The notes: generated by a model from the letters alone, not told the origin. 10,213 nt of DNA from Chloroflexi bacterium RBG_16_70_13 (GCA_001795245.1 MGOD01000092.1:44698-54910); one strand, 5' to 3'. Positions 1-7,020 are shown, counted from the first letter of the stretch. A program made the numbers and translations.

Positions 1-378
1 CAGGCCGAGATCGGTTGGCTCGACGATCGTGCCCCGCCGGTCGTGGGGATCGGGCAGGCGGCGGATCAGGCCGGCCCGCTCCATCCGGTCGAGGCGGTTC
101 GTCATGGCGCCGCTGGAGAGCCGCAGGTCGGCGGCGAGCCGGCCCGCCGAGGTTCGATAGGGCGGGCCGTACTTGCGGAGCTTGCCGAGGAGATGAAACT
201 CGCGGCGATCGAGGTCGTACTCGACGAGCGTCTCGTCGAGGACCTGGTTGAAATTCCAGGCGAGGATCTGGATCCGCTCGATGATCCCCTCGGTCAGCCT
301 GTCGAGCCCCGGAATCTCGCGCGCCCAGACGTCGAGCATCTCGTCGACCTGATCGCGTGCGGGCGCCTTGGCTGCCAT
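1..378 (-). CDS. MarR-family winged-helix transcriptional regulator (3' end cut by window edge)
   Basis: This frame starts at the ATG at 378-376 and stays open for 126 codons to the left edge, so the C-terminal dimerisation helices (usually about 20-50 more residues) are missing. Residues 1-50 look like the N-terminal dimerisation helices. Residues about 75-101 form a helix-turn-helix, with TSAGRLAADLRLSSGAMT leading into the recognition helix. Residues 107-121 are the wing, with the diagnostic DPHDRRG (D110-G116) followed by a TDLGL segment typical of the family. MarR proteins bind DNA as dimers and usually repress their own and a divergent promoter until a ligand, often a phenolic compound or an oxidant, is bound. 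The ligand cannot be told from sequence. The upstream region carries palindromic elements suited to such a dimer, next to a divergent small gene, so autoregulation is likely. A GGGAG-like ribosome site lies about 12 nt before the ATG. The family call is firm; the ligand and targets are inferred. Confidence 0.93.
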   Translation of the reverse strand, partial: MAAKAPARDQVDEMLDVWAREIPGLDRLTEGIIERIQILAWNFNQVLDETLVEYDLDRREFHLLGKLRKYGPPYRTSAGRLAADLRLSSGAMTNRLDRMERAGLIRRLPDPHDRRGTIVEPTDLGL

Positions 379-387
379 GGCGCGATC

Positions 388-416
388 AGTCTCCCTCGTC
401 GACTCCTCGATGTCAA
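388..416 (-). promoter_or_regulatory. Possible weak promoter for the MarR-like gene
   Basis: On the minus strand a perfect TTGACA occupies 416-411, within the leftmost operator-like element. It is the mirror image of the -35 box at 437-442. At 17 bp spacing the -10 would be GAGACT (393-388), a poor match of 3 of 6. That would place the transcript start only a few bases before the ATG at 378 and overlap the apparent ribosome site, so this is a tentative call. The real promoter could lie elsewhere in 379-480. Confidence 0.25.
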
Positions 417-493
417 GTATGTTTACATCGAACCTCTTGACATCGGGTTTCATTCCCTCTAATCTCTTGATATCGAGAGTTTCGAGGTCAAAG
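406..493. promoter_or_regulatory. Cluster of MarR-type operator elements between marR-like gene and small ORF
   Basis: Five related elements with consensus CTTGAYATCGAG crowd this stretch. They are 406-417 (minus orientation, CTTGACATCGAG), 421-431 (GTTTACATCGA, degenerate), 436-445 (CTTGACATCG), 464-479 (CTCTTGATATCGAGAG, nearly palindromic) and 483-493 (minus orientation, CTTTGACCTCGA). The arms at 408-417 and 436-445 are exact 10-bp inverted copies of each other. The 436 and 466 copies are 30 bp apart, close to three helical turns. A palindrome with a TTGATATC core resembles known MarR-family operators, and the MarR-like gene begins 28 bp away. I infer that this is where that regulator binds. 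Occupancy would block the right-facing promoter, whose -35 and -10 boxes lie inside or against these elements. Confidence 0.68.
437..465 (+). promoter_or_regulatory. Sigma-70-type promoter for the 72-residue ORF
   Basis: A perfect -35 box TTGACA (437-442) is separated by exactly 17 bp from TAATCT (460-465), which matches 4 of 6 positions of the -10 consensus. It points right towards the start codon at 528, giving an mRNA leader of roughly 55 nt. The -35 lies inside one operator-like element and the -10 abuts another, so it is well placed for repression. Such an AT-rich island stands out in this GC-rich sequence. Confidence 0.62.
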
Positions 494-527
494 TGGCCAC
501 GAACGAGAAACGGAAGGAAGGAACGGG

Positions 528-746
528 ATGACGACCTTGGCGAGAGGGCTGCCGGCGCTGACGCGGGCCGCCTCGGCCGTCGCTCCACTGGAGCTTGCGG
601 CCAGTCCCCGGATCGCGGTCGACTTTGAGGCGCCCGCGACGGAGCGCGCCTTCACTGCGGGCAACGCCGAGCGGCGGGCGGTGCTTCGCGATCACGCATG
701 GGTCGAGGCCGCGGCCATTGCCGCGACCCGGATGCCGCGCGGCTGA
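528..746 (+). CDS. Small alanine-rich protein of unknown function, likely MarR-controlled
   Basis: I do not recognise this 72-residue protein. It is supported by its setting: a near-consensus promoter at 437-465, a purine-rich ribosome site (GGAAGGAA, 512-519) about 8 nt before the ATG, genome-typical GC-biased third codon positions, and a strong hairpin 26 nt after the stop. The product is rich in Ala and Arg and has no cysteine, signal peptide or clear membrane helix. Residues 1-27 are mildly amphipathic (MTTLARGLPALTRAASAV), and residues 28-72 carry mixed charge with ERRAVLRDH near 48-56 and a single Trp. It is divergent from the MarR-like gene across a shared operator region, the usual place for a MarR target. 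It could instead be the shortened remnant of a longer gene. Function is unknown; expression under MarR control is inferred. Confidence 0.58.
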   Translation: MTTLARGLPALTRAASAVAPLELAASPRIAVDFEAPATERAFTAGNAERRAVLRDHAWVEAAAIAATRMPRG

Positions 747-771
747 CGCCGAACCGACCCCGAGCCGGAGT

Positions 772-801
772 GTAGAGGGCGCCCGAACGGGCGCCCTCTA
801 C
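772..801 (+). terminator. Strong hairpin terminator after the small ORF
   Basis: A perfect inverted repeat forms a 13-bp stem: GTAGAGGGCGCCC (772-784), loop GAAC, GGGCGCCCTCTAC (789-801). It begins 26 nt after the stop codon of the small gene. The sequence after it (GTCTATCCT) is only modestly T-rich, as is common for terminators in GC-rich bacteria. It could also act on leftward transcripts arriving from the macroglobulin gene. Confidence 0.75.
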
Positions 802-858
802 GTCTATCCTCAGGGCTCGCCTCGTTCTAGACGGGGCCGCCAGCGAGGCACCGCCGAC

Positions 859-1014
859 GTGAACTGCTCGACCTGCGGCACCGAGAACCGGCCCGGTGCG
901 ATCTGCATGGAATGCGGGACCGGCCTTGCGGCGGGCTGCCCGTCGAGCGGCACGGTCAACCCACCCGGGCGCCAACTTCTGGACGACGCCGAGCGGGCCG
1001 AGGCGCTGCCGTGA
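859..1014 (+). pseudogene. Decayed double zinc-ribbon N-terminus (cyclase/ATPase-type), truncated
   Basis: A short frame from GTG (859-861) has a weak GAGG site 10 nt upstream. It encodes 51 residues opening with NCSTCGTENRPGAICMECG, a zinc ribbon with all four cysteines (C3, C6, C16, C19). The repeat that should follow is broken: CPSSG replaces the expected CPxCG, and after PPG the frame shifts away from the expected F-C-x-x-C-G. Reading +2 from there gives GANFWTTPSG, the recognisable relic of a GARFCxxCG segment with Trp in place of Cys. Paired ribbons of this kind usually sit at the N-terminus of long class III adenylate cyclase/AAA-type regulators or as zinc-ribbon modules on membrane proteins. 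No such partner follows, only the stop and then the convergent macroglobulin gene. I read it as a dead gene end. A functional 51-residue single-ribbon protein is possible but less likely. Confidence 0.55.
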
Positions 1015-1050
1015 CGCGGGTGCGATCAGGATCGGCCTGACCGCATTCGA

Positions 1051-4000
1051 TCAGGGCGCCCCCACCACGATGGATGTTCGGGGCACGAACGCCAGCATCT
1101 CGGGCGCCCCGCTGAGCTGCATGACTGCGGGCTCCCAGGTGTAGGTGCCCTCGCCGACGACCCGAGCCACGTACCGGAGGTGGACGCTGTCCTCGCCGTC
1201 GACGTCCTTCCCGGCACAGAACACGACCTCCTGGCCCGATACGCGGAACGGCGTGGTGATCCCGGTGTCGTCCCCGAAGTACGTGTCCTCGACAGGCGCC
1301 AGCCCCGAGGGCACCTGCTCGACGACCTCGTAGCAGACGCTCCTGGGAGCGCCGGCCCCGATGGTCGCCACCAGGTCCACGACCACGAGCCGTCCTGCCG
1401 GGATCGGGCCCGACGGAGCGGCGCGCTTGAGGGCCACGTCCGGGCTAGGGTCGAGGTCGGCGACATCTACCGCGACGTGGGCTTCGATCGTCACCCCGAC
1501 GGCCCCCGACAGGCGCTCGAGGTCGAGGTCGGCGACCTGGCCGGCGGTGAGCTCGAGGCTGAAGGTCCTGCCGCCCGCCAGCTCGACCACCCGACGCTGG
1601 CCGCCGATCGAATAGGCGAACGAGGCATCGACGGCCGGGCTCCGCGCGATCATCCGGCGTGCGATTGCGGCGAGCTCTAGGGCGTAGGTCGCCTCGCGGC
1701 TCGGGTTGGCGGCCACGTACTCGGCCATCGCCGCGGCGAGCGGGTCGCCGACGCTCGCGGCGACGAGGCTGAGCCGGGCGGTCGCCTCGAGCGTCTCGTC
1801 GAGGCTCGTGCCGGCCCGCAGTCGCACCCATTCGCCGAGGCGCTCGCAGGATTCGGCCAGGAGCTCCCGCTCGATCTCGAGGGCCGCAGCGTCGTCGCCG
1901 ATGGCCGCGAACCCGAGGGCGAGATGGATCCGCTCCCCGGTCGTCAGGTCCGGCAGCGCCCGAATCGACTCCAGGTCGGCCCCGACCGGCTCGCCGAGGG
2001 CGGCCAGGGCCGCGACCGCCGCGATCGCCAGGTCGCGCTCGGTCGAGGGCGCGTCGCGGATGTCCTCGAAGGTCGTCCGGATGTCCGCGCCGGCCCAGGC
2101 CTCGGGCGCGCCGATCACGACGCGGACCGCGACCCACGGATCGACCCCGCCGTAGGGCAGCAGGCCGGTTCCGGTCATGTCGTTGCCGTTGCCATCCGAC
2201 ATCGTCCCGCTCGGGTAGGCGGAGAGGTTGAGCTCGACCTCGGGGAGGTCGGCCGGGTCGTACCCGAACTCGTCGATCAGGACCGAGCGGGCAACCCACC
2301 GTGCCAGCGACCGGTCGAGGCGCGGGCCGGCCGGCTGGAGCAGCTCCCGGAGGAGGGGCAGGTAGCGGCCCCGCCCGGCGTCGCTGAAGGTGTAGGTCGT
2401 GATGCCGGCCGATGCCGGAGGATCGGGCAGGTCGCCGAGCGTGCCGTAGGCCGCCTGGACCTCGGTCAGGCGCGACCCGATGACGTCGAAGCGGGCCAGG
2501 AGTCGGTCGCCAAGCGGCTTGCCGTCGGCGCCGAGGCGGGTCGTCGTCGCGCTCACGTCGAGCGCATGGCGCCCGAGCGAGAGGACCGGCAGGCTGAACC
2601 ACACTGGCTGGAAGGCCGAGCCGGAGACCTTCGTTGCGGTGATCTCGAGGCTCGCCGAGGAGATCGTGAACTCGACGCGATCGCCCGCCCGCAGCTCGCT
2701 CCCGAAGGCGCGCAGCTGGACCGCGGCCCGATCCGAGACGAGGTACGAGTCGGCGACCGTCGCCTCAACGAAGAACGGCAGGCCCACCGGGACGAGCAGC
2801 TCGCCGACACCCGCCTGGAGCGCGTCCGTGATCGCCGTCGCGGTCACGCGCCACGAGGTGAGGTCGTCTGAGAGGCCAACCGTGAGCGAGGCCTTGCCCG
2901 CGGCGTCGGTCGACACCGTCGAGACGAACAGGGTGTCGCGGAAGTCGCTGCGCGGACCGCCGCCGGTCGTGTCGCCGCCCTCGCCCTCCGGCCCCACCCT
3001 GGTCGGCATCTGGTGGGTCGAGGTCATCCGGAGGATGCCGCTGTCGACACTGGCGTAGAGGTCGCCGAGGGGCTCGGGGGTCGACGCCCCACCGATTGCG
3101 TAGAGCTTCTCGTCGACCGCCTGGAGTTCGACGGTCGAGGCCACGGGATCGCCGTCGGCGTCGGTCGTCGTCACCGTCAGGGTGACGGATTCGCCGGGTC
3201 GATAGCGGGCCCGATCGGCGCGGACGGTGACCTCGATGGCGCGCTCCTCCTCGTCGAACCAGGCCCAGCTGGCGGCCTTGGGCGCATAGGTCGTGCCGGT
3301 GAACCGGATGCCGAGGACGAAGATGCCCGGGGCGTCCGCCTCGGCGAAGGCATGGCGGAAGGTCGACGAGGTCGTGATATGGGTGCTCCGGAGGCCCCGC
3401 TGGGCGACGACGTAGAGATAACGGTCGCCGGCGCCCGACGGTGCGGCCTCACGGGCGTCGGTGATCGTCCAGGTGAGCTGGTCGCCGATCCGGAACTCGG
3501 TCGAGCCGGCGAGCGTTCCATCGGCCTGTTCGAAGACAGGCCCCCGGTCCTGCCACCAGGCATCCTCAACGTCCTGGCCGACGACGAGGCTCCGGGCCTG
3601 GACCCGGCCCCGATCGTCGGTCGTGGTCAGGATGATCTCGTACAGGTGGCTGGTATCGGGCACGGCGAGCGACAGGGCGAAGGACCCGTCCCCGACCGAG
3701 GTCGCCCGGAGGGTGGCCAGCGCCTTGCGCGTCGTCGTGTACTCGTAGCGCGGCCGGACCACCTTGTCGATGAAGTCGTAATCGTCACCCACCCTGGTCC
3801 GAACCGTGATCAGCTCGGTGACCGCCACACTGATCGGCTTGCCGGGCACGACCGCACCGAGGCCCGCGCCTGGGACCAGGCCCTCCCAGGTCCCGGCCCC
3901 GAGCGACCGGTCCACGGCGGCCAGATCGACCAGGTTGAGGGTCCCGGTCACACCGAGCGTGCTGTTCGTCAGGGTCCCGGATGCCCGCAGGGCGTAGGCC

Positions 4001-6204
4001 GTCGGGAACACGAGGACGGTCGCCTGGCCGTAGATCGCGCCGCTCTCCGGACCGGTCGGCTGCACGTCGACGTACCAGCTCTCGGAGTCCTCCCAGCGAC
4101 CGCCGTCGCCGCCGTACGACGGCGCCCTCGCGGCAAGGGTCACGGACGCGACGCCGGCGGCATCGGTGGTCGCGACACGCTCGATGTCGGAGCCGTACGC
4201 CTGGTCCCGGAACCGGAGCGGAACGTGGGCGGCCGGCGTGCCATCGAAAAAAGTCGCGGTCGCTGTCCACTCCACGGCCGTCCCGACCACGACCGCCCGC
4301 TGATCCGGCACGAGGCTAAGCTCGTAGGCCGGCTTGCGGATCACGGCGACTTCGATCCAGAGCGTGGCCACGACATCCCCGTCCACGACAGCCTGGAGGG
4401 TGTACCAGCCGGTGGGCATGCCCGCCAGCTCGAGCCTGGCGCCGTACGCGCCCGTGGCCACGGTGGCGGCCGGCACGGTCGCAGCGCCGGTACGCACGGT
4501 CGTCTCGACGATGGCCGGGGCGCCGACGTCGCGGCCGCTGCTGCCCTTGACGACGCGGAGGGTGACCGAGGCCGGCACGTGACCGTCGTCGCGGTCCCGC
4601 AGGTACCCCCAGACATCGATCCGGTCGTCGCTCCGGTAGAACCCACGATCCGTGTACAGCAGCGACCAGTAGGTCTCGTTGGCGGGGGTCGACTTCTCAT
4701 ACCACTCGCCCCGGTACCCCAGGTCGCCGGCCACCCCGAATGGAACGAGGACCGTCGCGCCCGATGGCGCGGTCACCCGGAGGATCGGCGCGGTCTCGGG
4801 CGGCGAGTCGGAATCGGCGTTGCCGCCCTGCGCTGCGGGCGGAACGAGCGCGGCCGGCGTGCGACCGATGGCCAGGCCGGAGGCGTCACTCCGGGCCAGC
4901 GTGCCACCGCCCTGGATCGTCACCGTCGCGTCGGCGACGGCGGTGCCAGTGACGACGTCGTTGACCCAGATCACGGACCGGTCGCTCAGGATCGAGGCCC
5001 AGGCGGACACCCGGGTGACCTGCAGGAGCGCCTGGGCCGCGGACGCTTCGCCCAGCTCCACGACGTACCAGCCCGGCTCGAGCGCCGCCGGGAAGCGGAT
5101 GACGAAGATGTCGCCGTCCCGGAACGGCTCCAGCGCCGCGGTGAAGGTGGCGGCGACGGGCAGTCCCCGGGTGACCATGTGCGGGCGCGTGTACTGGGTC
5201 CAGTGGGGCTGGGTGAGGAAGTCGGCCAGGACCGTCGCCGCGGCGTCGACCGACGGGAGGCGGTAGGCCTTGACCCCGATCTCCGTCGGCGGGGCGCGAT
5301 CGTCGAGCGGCGGGACGTAGACCGCCATGACGGGGGCCTCGGCGGGACTCGTCTCGACGACCTCGCGGGCGGGCAGGATCGGCTGGGGTGGATCCGTCAC
5401 GCCGCGGGTCTCGAACTTGAAGACGACATCGGACGGCAGGGTCAGGTCCGTCCCGCTCCGGGCCAGGCCCTGCGTGATCGTCACGGTGTAGAGCGTTGCG
5501 GGCGCGAGGGAGCTGGGCACGAAGACCTGGGTCAGCCCGTGCTCTTCGAACCGGCCCTCGACTGCCGGCGCGATCGCGAAGTGGCCGGCCATGCTCTCGA
5601 CGCCAGCCTGGTTGAAGGTGACCTCGATCCCGGTGTCGACCGGCACGTCGCCCGCCGCGTTGCCGGGGATCGTGCTCGACACGGCGATCGGGCCGCGGAC
5701 CCGAAAGGCCCATGAGCCCGCCACGGCCCCGTCGGGCGTTCGGAGGGTGAACCGGTAGCCCTGGTTCGGGGCCAGCGAAGTCGCCGGCCGGATGCGCACA
5801 AGATCGGCGGCCGTGCCGGGCTCGTCCGCGGTCACGACCTCCAGGGTGGCCGCTGGCGAGACTTCGAGGCGGGCCACCATCGCCGCGGCCGGCTCGCCGG
5901 TCAGGCTCCGCAGGGTGAAGCCGGTGTCGGGGGCGATACCGGACGGGTCGGACTCGACCGGCTCGAGGGTCGCGGCTCGTTCGACCGCCAGGAGGGTGAG
6001 TGCGGCCCACGGCTCCGGGCTGGCGCTGGCGGCGCCCGCCGGGCTGGTCGCAGTGGCCGCGCCGGACGGTCCCGGCGAGGTGCCGGGCGAGCCAGGTCGC
6101 GACTGGAGCACCAGCCCGGCCGAGATCGCGATGACCGCGACGGTCGCCATCATCGCGGCAGCCTGTCGACGGCTGGGACGTCGGAAGGTGGTGGTCACGC
6201 TCAT
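1051..6204 (-). CDS. Alpha-2-macroglobulin-like protein without thioester, with N-terminal bacterial Ig-like domains (1717 aa)
   Basis: Bacterial alpha-2-macroglobulins are envelope proteins thought to trap or inhibit proteases. Domains in order: basic N-terminus with a hydrophobic helix at about 16-34, an uncleaved anchor or signal peptide with no lipobox cysteine; a Pro/Ser/Ala-rich linker to about 66; two Ig-like (Big_5-type) domains at about 75-170 and 174-267; and macroglobulin beta-domains. The MG2 signature is YTDRGFYRSDDRIDVWGY (517-534), and another MG unit near 997-1036 has RYRPGESVTLT and AVDEKLYA. The A2M core is at 1089-1158 (DAAGKASLTVGLSDDLTSW, then PFFVEATV), a helical toroid-like region at about 1280-1530, and a receptor-binding-like end (YEVVEQVPSGLAP, 1625-1637). 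The protein has only three cysteines (1453, 1624, 1663) and no CxEQ motif where the thioester belongs (about 1285-1300), so covalent trapping is not expected. The ATG at 6204 is supported by ACGAGG 6 nt upstream. No pbpC partner is in view. The family call is firm, the role inferred. Confidence 0.92.
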   Translation of the reverse strand: MSVTTTFRRPSRRQAAAMMATVAVIAISAGLVLQSRPGSPGTSPGPSGAATATSPAGAASASPEPWAALTLLAVERAATLEPVESDPSGIAPDTGFTLRSLTGEPAAAMVARLEVSPAATLEVVTADEPGTAADLVRIRPATSLAPNQGYRFTLRTPDGAVAGSWAFRVRGPIAVSSTIPGNAAGDVPVDTGIEVTFNQAGVESMAGHFAIAPAVEGRFEEHGLTQVFVPSSLAPATLYTVTITQGLARSGTDLTLPSDVVFKFETRGVTDPPQPILPAREVVETSPAEAPVMAVYVPPLDDRAPPTEIGVKAYRLPSVDAAATVLADFLTQPHWTQYTRPHMVTRGLPVAATFTAALEPFRDGDIFVIRFPAALEPGWYVVELGEASAAQALLQVTRVSAWASILSDRSVIWVNDVVTGTAVADATVTIQGGGTLARSDASGLAIGRTPAALVPPAAQGGNADSDSPPETAPILRVTAPSGATVLVPFGVAGDLGYRGEWYEKSTPANETYWSLLYTDRGFYRSDDRIDVWGYLRDRDDGHVPASVTLRVVKGSSGRDVGAPAIVETTVRTGAATVPAATVATGAYGARLELAGMPTGWYTLQAVVDGDVVATLWIEVAVIRKPAYELSLVPDQRAVVVGTAVEWTATATFFDGTPAAHVPLRFRDQAYGSDIERVATTDAAGVASVTLAARAPSYGGDGGRWEDSESWYVDVQPTGPESGAIYGQATVLVFPTAYALRASGTLTNSTLGVTGTLNLVDLAAVDRSLGAGTWEGLVPGAGLGAVVPGKPISVAVTELITVRTRVGDDYDFIDKVVRPRYEYTTTRKALATLRATSVGDGSFALSLAVPDTSHLYEIILTTTDDRGRVQARSLVVGQDVEDAWWQDRGPVFEQADGTLAGSTEFRIGDQLTWTITDAREAAPSGAGDRYLYVVAQRGLRSTHITTSSTFRHAFAEADAPGIFVLGIRFTGTTYAPKAASWAWFDEEERAIEVTVRADRARYRPGESVTLTVTTTDADGDPVASTVELQAVDEKLYAIGGASTPEPLGDLYASVDSGILRMTSTHQMPTRVGPEGEGGDTTGGGPRSDFRDTLFVSTVSTDAAGKASLTVGLSDDLTSWRVTATAITDALQAGVGELLVPVGLPFFVEATVADSYLVSDRAAVQLRAFGSELRAGDRVEFTISSASLEITATKVSGSAFQPVWFSLPVLSLGRHALDVSATTTRLGADGKPLGDRLLARFDVIGSRLTEVQAAYGTLGDLPDPPASAGITTYTFSDAGRGRYLPLLRELLQPAGPRLDRSLARWVARSVLIDEFGYDPADLPEVELNLSAYPSGTMSDGNGNDMTGTGLLPYGGVDPWVAVRVVIGAPEAWAGADIRTTFEDIRDAPSTERDLAIAAVAALAALGEPVGADLESIRALPDLTTGERIHLALGFAAIGDDAAALEIERELLAESCERLGEWVRLRAGTSLDETLEATARLSLVAASVGDPLAAAMAEYVAANPSREATYALELAAIARRMIARSPAVDASFAYSIGGQRRVVELAGGRTFSLELTAGQVADLDLERLSGAVGVTIEAHVAVDVADLDPSPDVALKRAAPSGPIPAGRLVVVDLVATIGAGAPRSVCYEVVEQVPSGLAPVEDTYFGDDTGITTPFRVSGQEVVFCAGKDVDGEDSVHLRYVARVVGEGTYTWEPAVMQLSGAPEMLAFVPRTSIVVGAP

Positions 6205-6421
6205 GGCGCGCCTCGTGGGCTGTGCGTGGACGCGTGTCGATCAATGCATGAGACGGACGGCGGCAATGTCCGTTACGTCGGGGCGCCATCGCCGGCGGGT
6301 GCCGATCGTCCTGCCCGGCGCGCCCGTCCCGCCCGGCTGGAGACGGCCGCCGAGCCCGGCGTGGCCGTCGAGCCGTCCCTGGCCGGGCCGGATCGCCGGG
6401 GTGACCCACGACCCGCTGAAG
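6205..6421. other. 217-bp gap between DUF1918 gene and macroglobulin gene
   Basis: No supported gene is visible. Both flanking genes read leftward, so the promoter of the macroglobulin gene probably lies here unless it is read through from the DUF1918 gene. A slightly AT-richer patch at about 6236-6275 is the best place to look, for example a minus-strand TTGCCG reading towards ATGCATTGAT. I could not align it to good spacing. The ribosome site of the macroglobulin gene (GAGG on the minus strand, 6214-6211) is at the left end. Confidence 0.35.
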
Positions 6422-6628
6422 TCAGCCGCGGCGGCGCGTCTTCGGTGCGCTGACGATCCGGGCGCTGCCGGCAGCCGGCCGGACCGTGCTCTCGTGGCCG
6501 TCGTCCCAGCGAACCCGGTATCGGGTCCCATACGACGCCTCGATGACCTCGAGGATCTCGCCTTCGCGGGTGGCCTGCCCGACCCGCTCGGACTCGACGA
6601 CGATGCGATCTCCGGCCTTGCCGGTCAT
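6422..6628 (-). CDS. DUF1918 domain small protein (68 aa)
   Basis: The 68-residue product matches the DUF1918 pattern: MTGKAGDRIVVESERVGQ at the start, REGEILEVIE (21-30), then the hallmark YRVRWDDGHESTVRPAAG (37-54). It ends in a short basic tail (KTRRRG). The fold is predicted to be a small SH3-like beta barrel. No biochemical role is established for the family, which is common in actinobacteria and also occurs in other high-GC lineages. The ATG at 6628 is chosen because a strong ribosome site, GGAGGT on the minus strand (6640-6635), sits 6 nt upstream and the family match begins right there; a longer upstream extension has neither. The gene is divergent from the glycine-riboswitch/gcvP unit, with their control regions sharing 6629-6799. 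It lacks cysteines and any export signal, so it is probably cytoplasmic. Family assignment is confident; function is unknown. Confidence 0.9.
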   Translation of the reverse strand: MTGKAGDRIVVESERVGQATREGEILEVIEASYGTRYRVRWDDGHESTVRPAAGSARIVSAPKTRRRG

Positions 6629-6748
6629 CTGACCACCTCCCGGTGTTCGACCAACTCCGCGAGCGACGGCCGCTGCCGGGTCACAGTCTCCCGCCTGGCA
6701 ACGGATCGGGCAAGGGACGATGGTCACGATCGGGGATCGCTCTCGGGC

Positions 6749-6776
6749 TGGACGATTCGGTGGCAGGGCGTACGAT
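6749..6776 (+). promoter_or_regulatory. Candidate promoter for the glycine riboswitch-gcvP transcript
   Basis: TACGAT (6771-6776) is a reasonable -10 box with a weaker -35 candidate TGGACG (6749-6754) at 16 bp spacing, each matching 4 of 6 consensus positions. The start of transcription would fall near 6783, just before the leader C-run at 6788-6792 and about 17 nt before the first aptamer stem. The position fits the riboswitch well; the box matches alone would not be convincing. Confidence 0.42.
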
Positions 6777-6799
6777 GCCCCCGGAAACCCCCAGGCGAA

Positions 6800-7020
6800 C
6801 TGCGCGGGAGAGATCGCCGGCTAGGCGAGGCGGAAGCCTCGCCCGTGACCGGCGACGCCGACGGAGCAACGGCCCGGAACCTCTCAGGCACCAGGGACCG
6901 CGCAGGGATGGGGACGCTGGAGAGCGTTGCGGACGGGAACGATCCCGCCGAGCGCGCGCCGACGGAGGAACCTGCGGTCGCAGATGCGCCGCGGGGACGC
7001 TCTCAGGCACCAGGACAGCG
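6800..7020 (+). promoter_or_regulatory. Tandem glycine riboswitch (two aptamers) upstream of gcvP
   Basis: Two complete glycine aptamers lie head to tail. Aptamer 1 spans 6800-6905: closing stem P1 is CTGCGCGG (6800-6807) with CCGCGCAG (6898-6905); P2 is GAGAG (6808-6812) with CTCTC (6881-6885); P3 is TCGCCGG (6814-6820) with CCGGCGA (6849-6855), capped by a GGAA-loop hairpin (6824-6843). Aptamer 2 spans 6915-7020: P1 is CGCTG (6915-6919) with CAGCG (7016-7020); P2 is GAGAGCGT (6920-6927) with ACGCTCTC (6997-7004). Both share the conserved GCCGACGGAGsAAC (6857-6870, 6958-6971) and an identical CTCTCAGGCACCAGG (6881-6895, 7000-7014). The linker is 9 nt. The leader CCCCC (6788-6792) could pair with linker GGGG (6910-6913) as the P0 helix known from this class. 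These RNAs sense glycine and usually turn on the glycine cleavage system, which matches gcvP directly downstream. Confidence 0.96.

Larger units (their letters stand above)
747..1050. other. Intergenic stretch between small ORF and macroglobulin gene
   Basis: Apart from the hairpin at 772-801 and the zinc-ribbon relic, I see no supported gene here. There is a weak 6-bp stem at 819-824/844-849 and a minor repeat of GATCAGG (1024-1030 and 1050-1056) around the 3' end of the macroglobulin gene. No convincing terminator for that gene is visible between 1015 and 1050. The hairpin at 772-801 is the nearest structure that could serve it. Confidence 0.4.

Noticed and set aside
43..462. Plus-strand frame of 139 codons at the left edge.
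   Set aside because: It is opposite the MarR-like gene, whose helix-turn-helix and DRRG wing are clear, and it runs on through the operator and promoter region.
595..858. Upstream extension of the zinc-ribbon frame to the ATG at 595.
   Set aside because: It overlaps the small ORF out of frame and passes through the terminator hairpin; the zinc-ribbon similarity starts only at 859.
3013..5715. A 900-codon open frame on the plus strand opposite the macroglobulin gene.
   Set aside because: It lies wholly antisense to a well-supported gene. Its product is low-complexity Gly/Arg/Asp-rich with no recognisable domain. GC-rich codon bias commonly opens such antisense frames.
6629..6727. Longer N-terminus for the DUF1918 protein starting at 6727.
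   Set aside because: The family match starts at the ATG at 6628, which has a strong GGAGGT site 6 nt upstream that the extension would bury inside coding sequence.
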